Assembly (NCBI GenBank): GCA_018334795.1
Contig: JAGXLH010000041.1
Location: 1-13,772 of the forward strand
Length of the DNA stretch: 13,772 nucleotides
Reading direction: 5' to 3'
From: Thermoplasmatota archaeon
GTDB lineage: Archaea > Thermoplasmatota > E2 > DHVEG-1
The notes beneath the pieces were generated by a model that worked only from the letters and a program-made list of their open reading frames with translations, was not told the DNA's origin and ran no database searches. Shown here piece after piece: positions 13,759 through 13,772 of this stretch (the stretch's first letter is position 1; each line of letters begins with the position of its first letter). The position numbers were made by a program, and so were the translations under genes.

Positions 13759-13772
13759 GACCTGTGTTATGA

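Overview
The window looks like a piece of an AT-rich archaeal chromosome from an anaerobic heterotroph. The evidence is the four-subunit-type pyruvate:ferredoxin oxidoreductase (POR) genes in the order gamma-delta-alpha, a Pyrococcus-like group 3b [NiFe] hydrogenase, an MTH1187-type small protein, TATA-like boxes upstream of operons, and ribosome binding sites matching a CACCTCC anti-SD. I cannot place it to a phylum with confidence; an uncultured lineage such as an Asgard or Thermoplasmatota member would fit, but that is a guess. No tRNA, rRNA, CRISPR array, insertion sequence or phage gene was seen.

Layout. Minus strand, 2272 down to 1: a small MTH1187/YkoF-type (thiamine-binding family) protein, then porG, porD (probable TTG start) and porA, which runs off the left edge. 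Plus strand, 2398-3747: malic enzyme. Minus strand, 4210-3725: an Lrp/AsnC regulator, whose 3' end overlaps the malic enzyme gene by 23 bp. A 415-bp gene-free, very AT-rich gap (4211-4625) then separates this regulator from a divergent plus-strand cluster (4626-9586): an unrecognised 424-aa protein, a homoserine dehydrogenase, an aldehyde dehydrogenase and a class I aminotransferase. After a 163-bp gap comes the cytosolic group 3b hydrogenase operon (9750-13758). It has a fused HydB-HydG electron-transfer subunit, then the small (HydD) and large (HydA) subunits, with 4-bp ATGA overlaps between genes.

How it could work together (inference). The parts form a plausible amino-acid fermentation route. 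The HSD/ALDH/aminotransferase set could interconvert homoserine, aspartate semialdehyde, aspartate and oxaloacetate. Malic enzyme would feed C4 acids to pyruvate, and POR would oxidise pyruvate to acetyl-CoA while reducing ferredoxin. The NAD(P)-linked group 3b hydrogenase would vent or recover reductant as H2. The Lrp regulator, placed head to head with the four-gene cluster, is the natural candidate to control it. The most promising undescribed element is the unrecognised 424-aa protein leading that cluster.
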